Assembly: GCF_016864015.1 (NCBI RefSeq)
Contig: NZ_CP045067.1
Coordinates: 2,428,001-2,492,000 of the forward strand
Direction of reading: 5' to 3'
Length of the DNA stretch: 64,000 bases
Origin: Lacinutrix sp. WUR7
GTDB taxonomy: Bacteria; Bacteroidota; Bacteroidia; Flavobacteriales; Flavobacteriaceae
Shown here: positions 24,639 to 33,141 of the stretch, piece by piece
How the letters are laid out: the number at the start of each line of letters is the position of its first letter
Position numbering within the stretch: position 1 is the stretch's first letter
Notes under the pieces: generated by a model
Told to the model about the DNA's origin: nothing
The model's input: only the letters and a program-made list of their open reading frames with translations
Databases searched by the model: none
Translations under genes and position numbers: made by a program

Positions 24639-25853
24639 TTATATTTTAAAACTCACACTCACACCAGTTTGTATATCAGGACTGTTATTTACGGTAAGAT
24701 CTTGTTGTAAATAAATAGTGGTAGAAACCTTTCTGGTAAAAGAATATAACAAGGTCCAATAATTATTGTTTTTATATAAGTTGGTAGTCCCAATTCCCCA
24801 AGCTTCATGTACATCTGGATGACGAATAGGAATTATATAATCCAACTCCTCCCTTTTATTTAAGCTAGTTTGTATATAAAAATCTAATCCTATAGAATGA
24901 GTAGATCCTTTTTTGGATACAAAATTATACTCTAAAGCACTTTCTAAAAAAGCAAGATAATCATTGGTTCCAAATGCGACGTTATCTTTTTTTAAGTCAA
25001 TAGCATTTTTTCTTATGGCACCAATACCTGTACCTATTTGTGCGTAGTTACCGTTTTTAAATGGAATTTTTTTGATAGCATTTACAGATACACCTAAGTC
25101 TATTGATGTATTATATTTCGATAGATTAGTACCAAGATGAGAACCAATATTCATAAAAAAACTTTTGTTTTTATTTATTAACCATTCCGGATAATAATAG
25201 TACGTAGTTTCTATTCCGCTTAAAAAAATGTCGTTTTTTTCTAGTTCTACAGTATTACCATTTCTATCGGTGTATTTAATTCCTGCTTCATTTAACTTGA
25301 AAACTTTTCTATCAAAAGGATCTTCTCCTCCTGCAATTTTGCTGTGAAAATCTTCAATAAACTTATCGCTTGTAAAAAAAGAAAGCGGATATTCTCCGTT
25401 CGTTAGCATAGCAACGCGTAAAGCAACTACTAATTCTTTATTATCACTTAAATTAAAAGCAACATTAGCTTTAATACTTTTAATGACACCATCTATTTGT
25501 AATTGAAAAGTTTCAGCATCTAAGTCTTCTACGTCAAAATGATATTGCGCCAAATCCCAATCGTATTTTCTCGCTTCATTTCTTGTCGCTTCGTCATTTG
25601 GAATGTATGTAGTTACTGGAGGTCCCCAAACATTAGCACTTTCTAAACTAATATTAACTACACTATGTTTGGTAGCGTGCGTTTTAAAATTTCCTTGCAA
25701 TCTTGAAAAAAAGATACCAAAAGGATGCGAAGATAAAATGCTAGGTTTTGTAATTCCGTTTTTTATAGTGGTTGGTATGGAATCTGCGTCTTGCGAAAAT
25801 GTAATAAAAGGAAATAGTATGAGTAAAGATATGCTTAGGTAAAATGTTTTCAT
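24639..25853 (-). CDS. Outer-membrane-type protein, possibly DUF3187 family
   Basis: The 404-residue protein has a signal peptide (FYLSISLLILFPFITFSQ). Alternating hydrophobic strands ending in aromatic residues (for example NYAQIGTGIGAI, YLAFLESALEYNFV, HSIGLDFYIQTSL, YWTLLYSFTR) run to a final SFKI. This is a beta-barrel pattern of an outer membrane protein. The N-terminal part (SHPFGIFFSRLQGNF) resembles DUF3187 proteins as I remember them, an uncertain identification. No catalytic residues are recognisable. The gene is flanked by a short gap on one side and a divergent polyphosphate kinase gene on the other, with no clear functional partner. Confidence 0.6.
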   Translation of the reverse strand: MKTFYLSISLLILFPFITFSQDADSIPTTIKNGITKPSILSSHPFGIFFSRLQGNFKTHATKHSVVNISLESANVWGPPVTTYIPNDEATRNEARKYDWDLAQYHFDVEDLDAETFQLQIDGVIKSIKANVAFNLSDNKELVVALRVAMLTNGEYPLSFFTSDKFIEDFHSKIAGGEDPFDRKVFKLNEAGIKYTDRNGNTVELEKNDIFLSGIETTYYYYPEWLINKNKSFFMNIGSHLGTNLSKYNTSIDLGVSVNAIKKIPFKNGNYAQIGTGIGAIRKNAIDLKKDNVAFGTNDYLAFLESALEYNFVSKKGSTHSIGLDFYIQTSLNKREELDYIIPIRHPDVHEAWGIGTTNLYKNNNYWTLLYSFTRKVSTTIYLQQDLTVNNSPDIQTGVSVSFKI

Positions 25854-25993
25854 GAAGGTTAATTAGTATGACAATAAAGCTACAATATTTATAATAATCT
25901 CGCCTAGAAAATTTTAGACAAATTATATGACAGCTATTTTGTAATAGAATTTCTATTAACCAAAAATATTAATATCTTTAAACTTAACTTAAA

Positions 25994-26884
25994 ATGCCTG
26001 TAAAATTGAAAGCAATTAAAATAAACGACTTTAAAATACAATCTCAAATAGATATATCTAAACTAACTACAGCCTATGATTTAGAAGCAGATGAAGACGA
26101 TGTAAAAGATGAATTAAGAAAGGTAAGACGAAAACTTGGAGAACTACAAGATACCCTTTATGCACATGGTAAATATGCAGTTTTGGTTTGCTTACAAGGA
26201 ATGGATACTGCAGGAAAAGACAGTTTAATTCGTGAGGTATTTAAAGATTTTAATGCAAGAGGAGTAGTAGTACATAGTTTTAAAGTGCCAACCGAGTTAG
26301 AGTTAAAACACGATTTTATTTGGAGACATTACATCGCACTTCCCGCTCGTGGTAAGTTTGGCGTCTTTAATAGAACGCATTACGAAAATGTACTCGTAAC
26401 TAGAGTGCATCCTAGTTATATTATGGGAGAGCATTTGCCTCATGTAAATTCTGTAGAAGATATAGACGATGCTTTCTGGAATACACGCTTTGAGCAAATA
26501 AATAATTTTGAAAAGCATATTGCAGAAACCGGAACCATCATTTTTAAATTCTTTTTGAATTTATCTTTAGACGAACAGAAAAACCGGTTACTACGTCGTT
26601 TAGATAAACCATCTAAAAACTGGAAATTCTCTCCAGGCGATTTAAAAGAACGTAAACTTTGGGGAGCATACCAAGAATGTTATCAAGATGCTTTAAATAG
26701 AACTTCAAAACCACACGCTCCTTGGTTTAATATTCCAGCAGACAATAAACCAACAGCAAGACTTATAGTTGCTCAAATAATGTATGATACCTTAAAGGAG
26801 TATACCGATATTAAAGAACCAGAATTAGATGATGCTATAAAAGCAAATATAGCATTGTATAGAGAACAGTTAAGTAAGGAGTAA
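25994..26884 (+). CDS. Polyphosphate kinase 2 family protein
   Basis: The 296-residue PPK2-type kinase transfers phosphate between polyphosphate and nucleotides. Walker A is GMDTAGKDS (K75, D76). The segment FKVPTELELKHDFIWRHY and the lid module FNRTHYENVLVTRVH are typical of single-domain PPK2, including the class III enzymes that phosphorylate AMP and ADP. Walker B-like IIFKFFLNLSLDEQ is also present. The length matches single-domain members. The direction in vivo (making NTP or polyphosphate) cannot be told from sequence. It is monocistronic and divergent from the DUF3187-like gene. Confidence 0.92.
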   Translation: MPVKLKAIKINDFKIQSQIDISKLTTAYDLEADEDDVKDELRKVRRKLGELQDTLYAHGKYAVLVCLQGMDTAGKDSLIREVFKDFNARGVVVHSFKVPTELELKHDFIWRHYIALPARGKFGVFNRTHYENVLVTRVHPSYIMGEHLPHVNSVEDIDDAFWNTRFEQINNFEKHIAETGTIIFKFFLNLSLDEQKNRLLRRLDKPSKNWKFSPGDLKERKLWGAYQECYQDALNRTSKPHAPWFNIPADNKPTARLIVAQIMYDTLKEYTDIKEPELDDAIKANIALYREQLSKE

Positions 26885-26985
26885 TATCCTTTTATGGGAT
26901 AGTCCTTTACAATTTACTCGTATTTGATTGTTGCGTTTGCGTATAAATATGTTAAGAATTTTAGGGTAAGATTAAAATAAAAAAA

Positions 26986-27438
26986 ATGAAAGATATATTT
27001 GATAAAACGGTTACCGAAGAGGTTTGTAAACGAATTGATTTACTTACCGCTACTTCAGATCGAAAATGGGGGGAAATGACAGTAGACCAAATGTTAGCGC
27101 ATTGTAATGTTGCTTATGAATCTGTCTATGATAACAAGCACCCAAAACCAAAAGGAATAAAAAAATGGATGCTCAAAACTTTGGTGAAAAATTTTGTTGT
27201 AAACGAGAAACCGTATAAAAAAAATGGAAGAACAGCTCCTGAATTTCTTGTAGTAAATGAAAGAGATTTCGAAATAGAAAAAGAGAGATTACATGCATAT
27301 ATAAATAAGACCCAAGAATTAGGAGGTGCTTATTTTGATAATAAAGAAAGTCATTCCTTCGGTAAATTGACAAAAAAAGAGTGGAGTAATATGTTTTACA
27401 AACACCTAAATCATCATTTAAATCAATTTGGAGTATGA
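26986..27438 (+). CDS. DUF1569 (DinB-like) protein
   Basis: The 150-residue protein matches the DUF1569 pattern: MTVDQMLAHCNVAYE near residue 28 and a C-terminal FGKLTKKEWSNMFYKHLNHHLNQFG. Histidines at these places in the DinB/YfiT fold form a metal site, which suggests a metal-dependent transferase such as a thiol transferase. No substrate is known. The TGA stop overlaps the ATG of the DUF2200 gene (ATGA), so the two are translated together. Confidence 0.85.
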   Translation: MKDIFDKTVTEEVCKRIDLLTATSDRKWGEMTVDQMLAHCNVAYESVYDNKHPKPKGIKKWMLKTLVKNFVVNEKPYKKNGRTAPEFLVVNERDFEIEKERLHAYINKTQELGGAYFDNKESHSFGKLTKKEWSNMFYKHLNHHLNQFGV

Positions 27439-27800
27439 GTACTACAAGTCACCACGATGCACGAATTGCAAAAATGACATTCGCTTCTGTATATCCGCAT
27501 TATGTTGAAAAAGTGGAGAAAAAAGCAAGAACCAAAGAAGAACTACATCAAGTAATTCATTGGCTAACGGGTTATAATGAACAAAAAATAGAAGAACTAA
27601 TAAGCGAAAAAGTAACCTTTGAAACCTTTTTTAAAAACGCAAAATTAAACCCAAATGCAGAATTAATTAAAGGTGTGATTTGTGGTTATAGAATAGAAGA
27701 TATAGAAAATCAGCTAACCAAAGAAGTACGCTATTTAGATAAATTGGTTGAAGAATTAGCGAGAGGACGAAAAATGGAGAAGATATTGCGAGTAGCATAA
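27435..27800 (+). CDS. DUF2200 protein
   Basis: The 121-residue protein begins with HHDARIAKMTFASVYPHYVEKVEKK and contains VIHWLTGY, FFKNAKLNPNAELIKGVICGYRIEDIENQLTKEVRYLDKLVEELARGR split over the C-terminal half. This is a close match to the DUF2200 family of soluble bacterial proteins, which has no assigned function. It overlaps the DUF1569 gene by four bases, implying coupled synthesis and perhaps a shared role. Confidence 0.88.
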   Translation: MSTTSHHDARIAKMTFASVYPHYVEKVEKKARTKEELHQVIHWLTGYNEQKIEELISEKVTFETFFKNAKLNPNAELIKGVICGYRIEDIENQLTKEVRYLDKLVEELARGRKMEKILRVA

Positions 27801-27840
27801 TTTTTAAAATTTTTAGTTTAATATTAATCCCAACAACAAA

Positions 27841-28659
27841 ATGCAGAAGTCCATTTATTATTTATCGGTTATAGCACTCTTAACCTTTGGTTGCGTTCAG
27901 CTAACTTCCGTTCAAGATGTAATACCTAATCACGATAATTTCACCATAAACTCTAGTTTTGTAAACGAAACGCGCGTAATTAATGTGTGGCTTCCGCCAA
28001 ATTATAAAAATAGTACCGATGCTTTTCCGGTGTTATATATGCCTGATGGCGGAATAAAAGAAGATTTTCCGCATATAGCGAATTCCATAGCCAAACTAGT
28101 TGAAAGCAAAAATATTCCGTCAGTAATTCTTGTTGGTATTGAAAATACAGAAAGAGGAAGAGACTTAACAGGTTTTTCGGAAGTGGAAGCAGATGCTGAA
28201 TATTGTCCGTTAACCGATGGCGCAAAAAACTTTAGAGCATTTATAACCGAAGAATTAATGCTTCAGATAAATACGAAATACAGAACAACTTCTCAAAAAG
28301 GTATTATTGGCGAATCCTTAGCTGGTCTTTTTGTTATGGAGACTTTCCTATTACAACCCAACGCATTTGATTTCTATATTGCAATGGATCCTTCCCTTTG
28401 GTGGAATAATAACTATCTGGAACAAAATGCTTCCACATACGTAAATGCTTTTCCAAATAAAAAAATCAAACTTTGGTTTGCTGGTTCCGGAGTAGAAGAT
28501 ATTTCCATTCACACCAATAATCTTGCTAAAAGGCTACAACGTAATGCGCCTAGTACCTTAATTTGGAAATATGAAGATGTGCCAAATGAAAAACATAGTA
28601 CCATTTTTAGAGCTAAAAAAGAACAAGCACTTACTTGGATAATGAATCCAGAGAAATAG
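27841..28659 (+). CDS. Putative lipoprotein esterase (Fes/IroE-like alpha/beta hydrolase)
   Basis: The 272-residue protein has a lipoprotein signal (YLSVIALLTFGCVQL, cysteine near 18) and an alpha/beta hydrolase core of the esterase D / enterochelin esterase type. Features are RVINVWLPPNYKNS, FPVLYMPDGG, the nucleophile elbow GESLAG (serine about 163), the MDPSLWW segment usual for this family, and a late histidine in EKHSTIF. It likely hydrolyses an ester, such as an acyl or siderophore ester, in the periplasm or at the cell surface. The substrate is not visible. The M28 peptidase gene follows after 96 bases. Confidence 0.82.
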   Translation: MQKSIYYLSVIALLTFGCVQLTSVQDVIPNHDNFTINSSFVNETRVINVWLPPNYKNSTDAFPVLYMPDGGIKEDFPHIANSIAKLVESKNIPSVILVGIENTERGRDLTGFSEVEADAEYCPLTDGAKNFRAFITEELMLQINTKYRTTSQKGIIGESLAGLFVMETFLLQPNAFDFYIAMDPSLWWNNNYLEQNASTYVNAFPNKKIKLWFAGSGVEDISIHTNNLAKRLQRNAPSTLIWKYEDVPNEKHSTIFRAKKEQALTWIMNPEK

Positions 28660-28755
28660 CATATAAATTAAGGTTTTATATTTTATTTAAGAATTCTTCA
28701 TTTATAGAAGTAGTACCTTTAAAACTTGAAATTAGCATCCCTAAAATAATTACAC

Positions 28756-30162
28756 ATGAAAAAAATCCTTTTATTTCTTTTCACATTAAGTACCATTACA
28801 AGCTATTCGCAAACCGATGAAGAAGTCCTTAGAGAAATTTATACGCAATCTTTAACCAATGGTAAAAGTTATGAGTGGTTAGATTATTTATCTAACCAAA
28901 TAGGAGGTCGTTTGTCAGGTTCTTTACAAGCAGAATTTGCTGTGCAATGGGGAAAAGAAGAATTAGAAAAACTAGGTTTAGATAAAGTTTGGTTACAAGA
29001 AGTAATGGTGCCAAAATGGGTTCGCGGTGCAAAAGAATACGCATATATAGAATCTTCCATAAAGAAAACGACGACCAGTGTTGATATTTGTGCACTTGGT
29101 GGTTCTGTAGCAACAAATCCTTTAGGTTTAAAAGCTAAGATTATTGAAGTTCAAAATTTTGAAGAATTAGAAAAGCTTGGAGAAGCTGCAATAAAAGGAA
29201 AGATTGTATTCTTCAACCGTCCCATGCAAGAAGATTTAATTAGTACGTTTAATGCGTATGGCGGTTGTGTAAACCAACGGTATAATGGCGCTGTAGAAGC
29301 TGAAAAATATGGAGCAGTTGGTGTTATTGTGCGTTCTATGAATATGCGTTTAGACGATTTTCCACATACAGGAAGTATGACCTATGATGATCTTCCTTTA
29401 GAAAAACGTATTCCTGCTGCTGCAATAAGTACCAATGGTGCAGAACTCTTAAGCACAGCATTAAAATTAGATGAAAACTTAGAGTTTTATTTCAAACAAA
29501 GTTGCTCGCAATTTAAAGATGTACTTTCTTATAATGTCATTGGTGAAATTACAGGAAGTGAGTTTCCTAAAGAGTATTTTGTAGTTGGCGGACATTTAGA
29601 TTCTTGGGATTTAGGAGATGGATCTCATGATGATGGAGCAGGAGTGGTACAGTCTATGGATGTTTTAAGACTTTTAAAAGCATCTGGAATTAAACCAAAA
29701 AGAAGTATTCGTGTTGTTTTATTTATGAATGAAGAAAACGGATTGCGTGGTGGAAATAAATATGCAGAAGAAGCAAAACGAAAAGGAGAAAACCATGTTT
29801 TTGCTCTAGAAAGTGATGCCGGCGGATTTACCCCAAGAGGTTTTAGTTTTGATTGTAGCGACGCTAATTTTGACCAAGTATTAAGCTGGAAACCTTTGTT
29901 TAAACCATACCTTATTCATTATTTTGAAAAAGGAGGAAGTGGTGCAGATGTTGGGCCATTAAAAAACGATAGTAACGTATTAGCAGGATTACGTCCAGAC
30001 TCACAACGCTATTTTGATCACCATCATGCCGCTAATGATACTTTTGATGCGGTTAATAAACGGGAACTAGAACTTGGTGCTGCAACCATGACTTCTTTAG
30101 TTTACTTGTTTGATAAGTATGGTACAAACCCTCTGCCAAAGCAAAGCGAGATTAAAAATTAA
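28756..30162 (+). CDS. Secreted M28-family metallopeptidase with PA domain
   Basis: The 468-residue peptidase has a signal peptide (ILLFLFTLSTITSYSQ). An N-terminal part interrupted by a protease-associated domain (about 110-235) precedes the M28 catalytic domain. Zinc ligands and catalytic residues are visible in GGHLDSWDLGDGSHDDGAG, MNEENGLRGG, ESDAGG and HHHAANDTFD. It resembles mammalian carboxypeptidase Q / glutamate carboxypeptidase and removes amino acids from peptides outside the cytoplasm. It has no T9SS tail, so it probably stays periplasmic. Its terminator reaches into the opposing SnoaL-like gene. Confidence 0.92.
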   Translation: MKKILLFLFTLSTITSYSQTDEEVLREIYTQSLTNGKSYEWLDYLSNQIGGRLSGSLQAEFAVQWGKEELEKLGLDKVWLQEVMVPKWVRGAKEYAYIESSIKKTTTSVDICALGGSVATNPLGLKAKIIEVQNFEELEKLGEAAIKGKIVFFNRPMQEDLISTFNAYGGCVNQRYNGAVEAEKYGAVGVIVRSMNMRLDDFPHTGSMTYDDLPLEKRIPAAAISTNGAELLSTALKLDENLEFYFKQSCSQFKDVLSYNVIGEITGSEFPKEYFVVGGHLDSWDLGDGSHDDGAGVVQSMDVLRLLKASGIKPKRSIRVVLFMNEENGLRGGNKYAEEAKRKGENHVFALESDAGGFTPRGFSFDCSDANFDQVLSWKPLFKPYLIHYFEKGGSGADVGPLKNDSNVLAGLRPDSQRYFDHHHAANDTFDAVNKRELELGAATMTSLVYLFDKYGTNPLPKQSEIKN

Positions 30163-30178
30163 TCTAAAAAAAAATAAT

Positions 30179-30221
30179 AGATGCTATTTTATTAACGAAT
30201 AAAAATAGTATCTGTTTTTTT
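30179..30221 (+). terminator. M28 peptidase terminator, overlapping the end of the opposing gene
   Basis: A 12-base stem (30179-30190 / 30202-30213, arm AGATGCTATTTT, one G-T pair) is followed by seven T at 30215-30221. The stop codon of the minus-strand gene (30192-30194) lies in the loop. The 3' arm and T-run are coding sequence for its last ten residues. Confidence 0.8.
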
Positions 30222-30704
30222 CATATCCTCTAGCCGTTGCAGTTCTAAAACTAATTGGCTAGCATCCCAATATCCATATTCAAGGACTATTTTTTTATTG
30301 ATAAATTGATAGGTAATATGAACAGGCATTTCAATTTTTTTATTGTTTTCTAAAAGGTTGCCTTCCCAAATTCCCCAAAAATTCACCCAGTTTTTTCCGT
30401 TGTCGTCGGTAACCATTTCAAACTCTCTTCGGTTTTCTTCAAAAGCTCTTGTTAAAAAACTAGAATCATTTCTTTTGTGATATTCTGGTAAACTTTTAGC
30501 TGTAAAAAATTGGTCTCTTGTATTGTAATAAACCTTTGCTGTATCTGCATAATTCATCGTTAAGCTATCCCATTTCTGGTAGTCATAATTATTAATAACT
30601 GCTTTAACAATGTCAATTTCTGGAGAGTGTTGCGTGTAGCGATTTTTTTTGGTACAGGAAACTATTACAAATAATAGCAGCCCTAGTGCAAGTACATTTT
30701 TCAT
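30192..30704 (-). CDS. SnoaL/NTF2-like lipoprotein
   Basis: The 170-residue protein has a lipoprotein signal (ALGLLLFVIVSCTKK, cysteine near 17). A domain of the cystatin-like NTF2/SnoaL type follows, with an N-terminal helix pair (IVKAVINNYDYQKWDSLTMNYADTAKVYYNT) and later strands GKNWVNFWGIWEG, MPVHITYQFINKKIVLEYGYWD. It is probably a membrane-anchored ligand-binding protein; no catalytic residues can be assigned. Its C-terminal coding sequence doubles as part of the convergent terminator. Confidence 0.75.
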   Translation of the reverse strand: MKNVLALGLLLFVIVSCTKKNRYTQHSPEIDIVKAVINNYDYQKWDSLTMNYADTAKVYYNTRDQFFTAKSLPEYHKRNDSSFLTRAFEENRREFEMVTDDNGKNWVNFWGIWEGNLLENNKKIEMPVHITYQFINKKIVLEYGYWDASQLVLELQRLEDMKKTDTIFIR

Positions 30705-31043
30705 GAAACTAAAATTTAAATTAATAAACCGTTTCCATAAAGAAATAGGAAGATTGTTAATGATAGTATATGTGAGGCAATGTATGCTTTAGTCCGATTA
30801 GGAGTCTAATAAAGATACAAAATAAAATATATTAAACGCTGTGTTTTAGTGAATTAAAGTTTTGAGTAAGGTTGGTTGAAATAAAAGAATCCATGCTTTA
30901 TTTTAATTGTCTTTCGGTTCGATAAATTATTTTCGAAGACCATTAAGCAGTTAATCGTTTATTGTGGTTATTTATAGTAGTATTTTAGGTTGTCTGTTTC
31001 CTTTTTGTACTTTTAGTGGACTATTAATCAAACTATTAAAAAA
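30705..31043. other. 339-base intergenic region before the T9SS type A protein gene
   Basis: No open frame of use is seen. It contains a small hairpin ATTAG-GAGT-CTAAT (near 30798-30811) and a bulged stem with arms GTCTTTCG and CGAAGAC (about 30908-30940). A -7-like TACTTTTA (31008-31015) with a TTG 15 bases before it is the probable promoter of the next gene, whose start lies 28 bases later. Confidence 0.5.
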
Positions 31044-32027
31044 ATGAAAAAAAAATTACTTTATCTGGCTTGTTTAGCTACTAGCCTTACTTTTGCACAA
31101 AGTATTACTAATTTTAACAGTTCAGACATGTCTATTTACGCTGTTGTAGATGGTACAGTAGATCAAAGCCCAACAGGAGCAAGCACCACATGGAGTTTTA
31201 CGAGTTTAACATCCACAGGTACTAATGCAGACACCTATGCAGCACCAACAGGTGCTCAAACAAGTTCATTTCCAGGAACAACATATGTGTTTTCTTCTGG
31301 TGATAACGATATTTTATTAAAAAGTATTGCTGGAGAACTTTCTATAACTGGAGCAGTAACTCCGGGTTTAGAATTGAATTATATAACAGATAATGCGCTT
31401 ATTGGTGCATTTCCATTAAGTTTTGGCGATAACAATTCAGATCCAGTTGCTGGAACCTTTAATAGTGGAACTGCTTCGGGTACCTTTTCTGGAAATATTG
31501 TGAAAATGGTAGATGGATATGGAACACTTAGTATGAATGTTGTTGGATCTGGAACTTATAGTGGAACCGTTACAAGATTAAAAATGCTACAAACGGTTAC
31601 ATTAGATTTGCCTCCATTTTTAAATAATGCTGGAACGGCAACACAAACTTCTTACTACTATTATGACAATAGTAATGGTAATTTAGTTTTTAGATCAAAT
31701 ACTATAAATATTAATATACCTATTGTTGGAATGGATGAAACAACAACTGTTAATGAAGTATATTTAGTCACTTTGTTGGGACTTGAAGAAAATGTATATA
31801 ATGAGATATCTTTGGTGCCAAATCCAGTACAGTCCATATTAAACGTAAATTTAAAATCACCAACAACAATTAATGCTATTGTTATTTCAGATATAAATGG
31901 AAGACGAGTTTTAAGTACAACAAATAATACAACAGCTATAGATGTTAGTGTTTTACAAGCAGGAATGTATATTGTGCAGGTACAAACGGATAGAGCAGTG
32001 CTTACTAAAAAGTTTATTAAAAAGTAA
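31044..32027 (+). CDS. Secreted T9SS type A protein of unknown function
   Basis: The 327-residue protein has a signal peptide (KLLYLACLATSLTFAQS). A threonine/serine/glycine-rich beta-strand region with no enzyme motif follows. It ends in a T9SS type A sorting domain (about 255-327: EISLVPNPVQSILNVNL, GMYIVQVQTDRAVLTKKFIKK). The body contains the strand pattern ASTTWSFTSLTSTGTNADTY seen in Bacteroidota surface proteins of unknown role. It is expected to pass the outer membrane through the T9SS and be surface-bound or released. It appears monocistronic with a strong terminator. Confidence 0.85.
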   Translation: MKKKLLYLACLATSLTFAQSITNFNSSDMSIYAVVDGTVDQSPTGASTTWSFTSLTSTGTNADTYAAPTGAQTSSFPGTTYVFSSGDNDILLKSIAGELSITGAVTPGLELNYITDNALIGAFPLSFGDNNSDPVAGTFNSGTASGTFSGNIVKMVDGYGTLSMNVVGSGTYSGTVTRLKMLQTVTLDLPPFLNNAGTATQTSYYYYDNSNGNLVFRSNTININIPIVGMDETTTVNEVYLVTLLGLEENVYNEISLVPNPVQSILNVNLKSPTTINAIVISDINGRRVLSTTNNTTAIDVSVLQAGMYIVQVQTDRAVLTKKFIKK

Positions 32028-32053
32028 TCGCTTTGTTTTTATAGAAAAGGCAT

Positions 32054-32090
32054 AAAACCTGAAAAGTTAACTTTTCAGGTTTTGCTTTTT
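32054..32090. terminator. Convergent terminator, overlapping the end of the sterol-desaturase-like gene
   Basis: A perfect 30-base palindrome (32054-32083, arm AAAACCTGAAAAG, loop TTAA) is followed by TTTTGCTTTTT on the plus strand. The stop codon of the opposing gene (32067-32069) is in the loop. It ends the T9SS type A gene and possibly both transcripts. Confidence 0.9.
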
Positions 32091-33005
32091 CATTTGTTTT
32101 CGTAGTTGTTTTATGGTAAGTGTACTGTTATCATGACTCCAGCCAGGAGCTGCAAAAGCATACATGAATTTATGAGACCAGTTTTTTGATTTCTTCATAT
32201 CGTTCCAAATATCTTTGTATTCATGTGTTAAAATAACAAGCGGATTATAGGAGTTTGGCGCGTGCGTTACCCCATATTTAATTTCAATATTCTCATCTAG
32301 CTCTTTCCAAGTACCAAAAACTTTATCAAAAATATTTAAAAAGCCTCCATGGTTTTTATCCATATATTCTATGTTTTGTGCATGGTGAACTTGGTGCATG
32401 GTATGCGTGTTGAATACTTTTTCAATGATACCTAATTTAGGAACGTAAACCGTATGTAATTGAAATTGCCAAAGCGATTCAATACCTAGACAAACAACTA
32501 CCATTTCTGGAGGAAAACCAATTGCTGGCATCCACATATAAAATAAAGGTTTGTAAAAAAGAGTAAACCATCCGTTTCGTACTGCAGTTCCTAAATTAAA
32601 ATTATTGGAAGAGTGATGTACAATATGTGCAGCCCAAAGAAAGCGTACATTGTGGTTTTGTCGGTGAAACCAATAATAGCTAAAATCGTCGCAAAGTTGG
32701 CATATAAACCAAATGTACCACGCGTATCCAAAAGACTCGTAGCCCATAATATTGGTGTGTACACCAGCTACTATTGGGTTAAAAAGGTTGTAAATAAAGT
32801 TAAATAATACAATGGCTGCAATGGTTTTAGTAAGCGGAGCAATAATCGCAGAACCAACACCCATAGTTACACTTGCTGCCAAATCTTTCCATGCGTATAA
32901 TTTTTGACTGCGAGTCTCTTTACGATGTTTGCTATAGCTTAACTCTAATAAAATGAGTCCTAAAAAACAAGGTACGCCGTAAACTAAAGGGTTAGTGAAA
33001 TCCAT
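32067..33005 (-). CDS. Sterol desaturase / fatty acid hydroxylase superfamily membrane enzyme
   Basis: The 312-residue integral membrane protein has the di-iron histidine clusters of the superfamily: YYWFHRQNHNVRFLW, AAHIVHHSS and HTMHQVHHAQN. Four to five transmembrane helices surround them. These enzymes insert oxygen or a double bond into lipids such as fatty acids, sterols or carotenoids. In Flavobacteriia the substrate is often a lipid head group or fatty acid; it is not known here. The last codons form part of the convergent terminator. Confidence 0.88.
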   Translation of the reverse strand: MDFTNPLVYGVPCFLGLILLELSYSKHRKETRSQKLYAWKDLAASVTMGVGSAIIAPLTKTIAAIVLFNFIYNLFNPIVAGVHTNIMGYESFGYAWYIWFICQLCDDFSYYWFHRQNHNVRFLWAAHIVHHSSNNFNLGTAVRNGWFTLFYKPLFYMWMPAIGFPPEMVVVCLGIESLWQFQLHTVYVPKLGIIEKVFNTHTMHQVHHAQNIEYMDKNHGGFLNIFDKVFGTWKELDENIEIKYGVTHAPNSYNPLVILTHEYKDIWNDMKKSKNWSHKFMYAFAAPGWSHDNSTLTIKQLRKQMKKQNLKS

Positions 33006-33082
33006 TAAAATTTATTTTTAATTCCAAAAATACCTTGATTTTACTCGGAAAACGCAGATAAATGGTTTTTCTTAATAAAAAA

Positions 33083-33120
33083 AAATCCGCTGTAAGCATA
33101 GGTTTGCTTAAAACGGATTT
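33083..33120 (-). terminator. lysA terminator
   Basis: On the minus strand AAATCCG (33120-33114) pairs with CGGATTT (33089-33083). An inner AAGC/GCTT pairing and a run of T follow. It lies about 22 bases after the lysA stop codon. Confidence 0.85.
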
Positions 33121-33141
33121 ATATTTTAGAATGAAAAGGGC

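Noticed and set aside
30705-31043. tRNA or structured RNA gene in the gap before the T9SS type A gene
   Set aside because: The visible stems are short and unconnected; no cloverleaf, T-arm sequence or terminator of its own is present.
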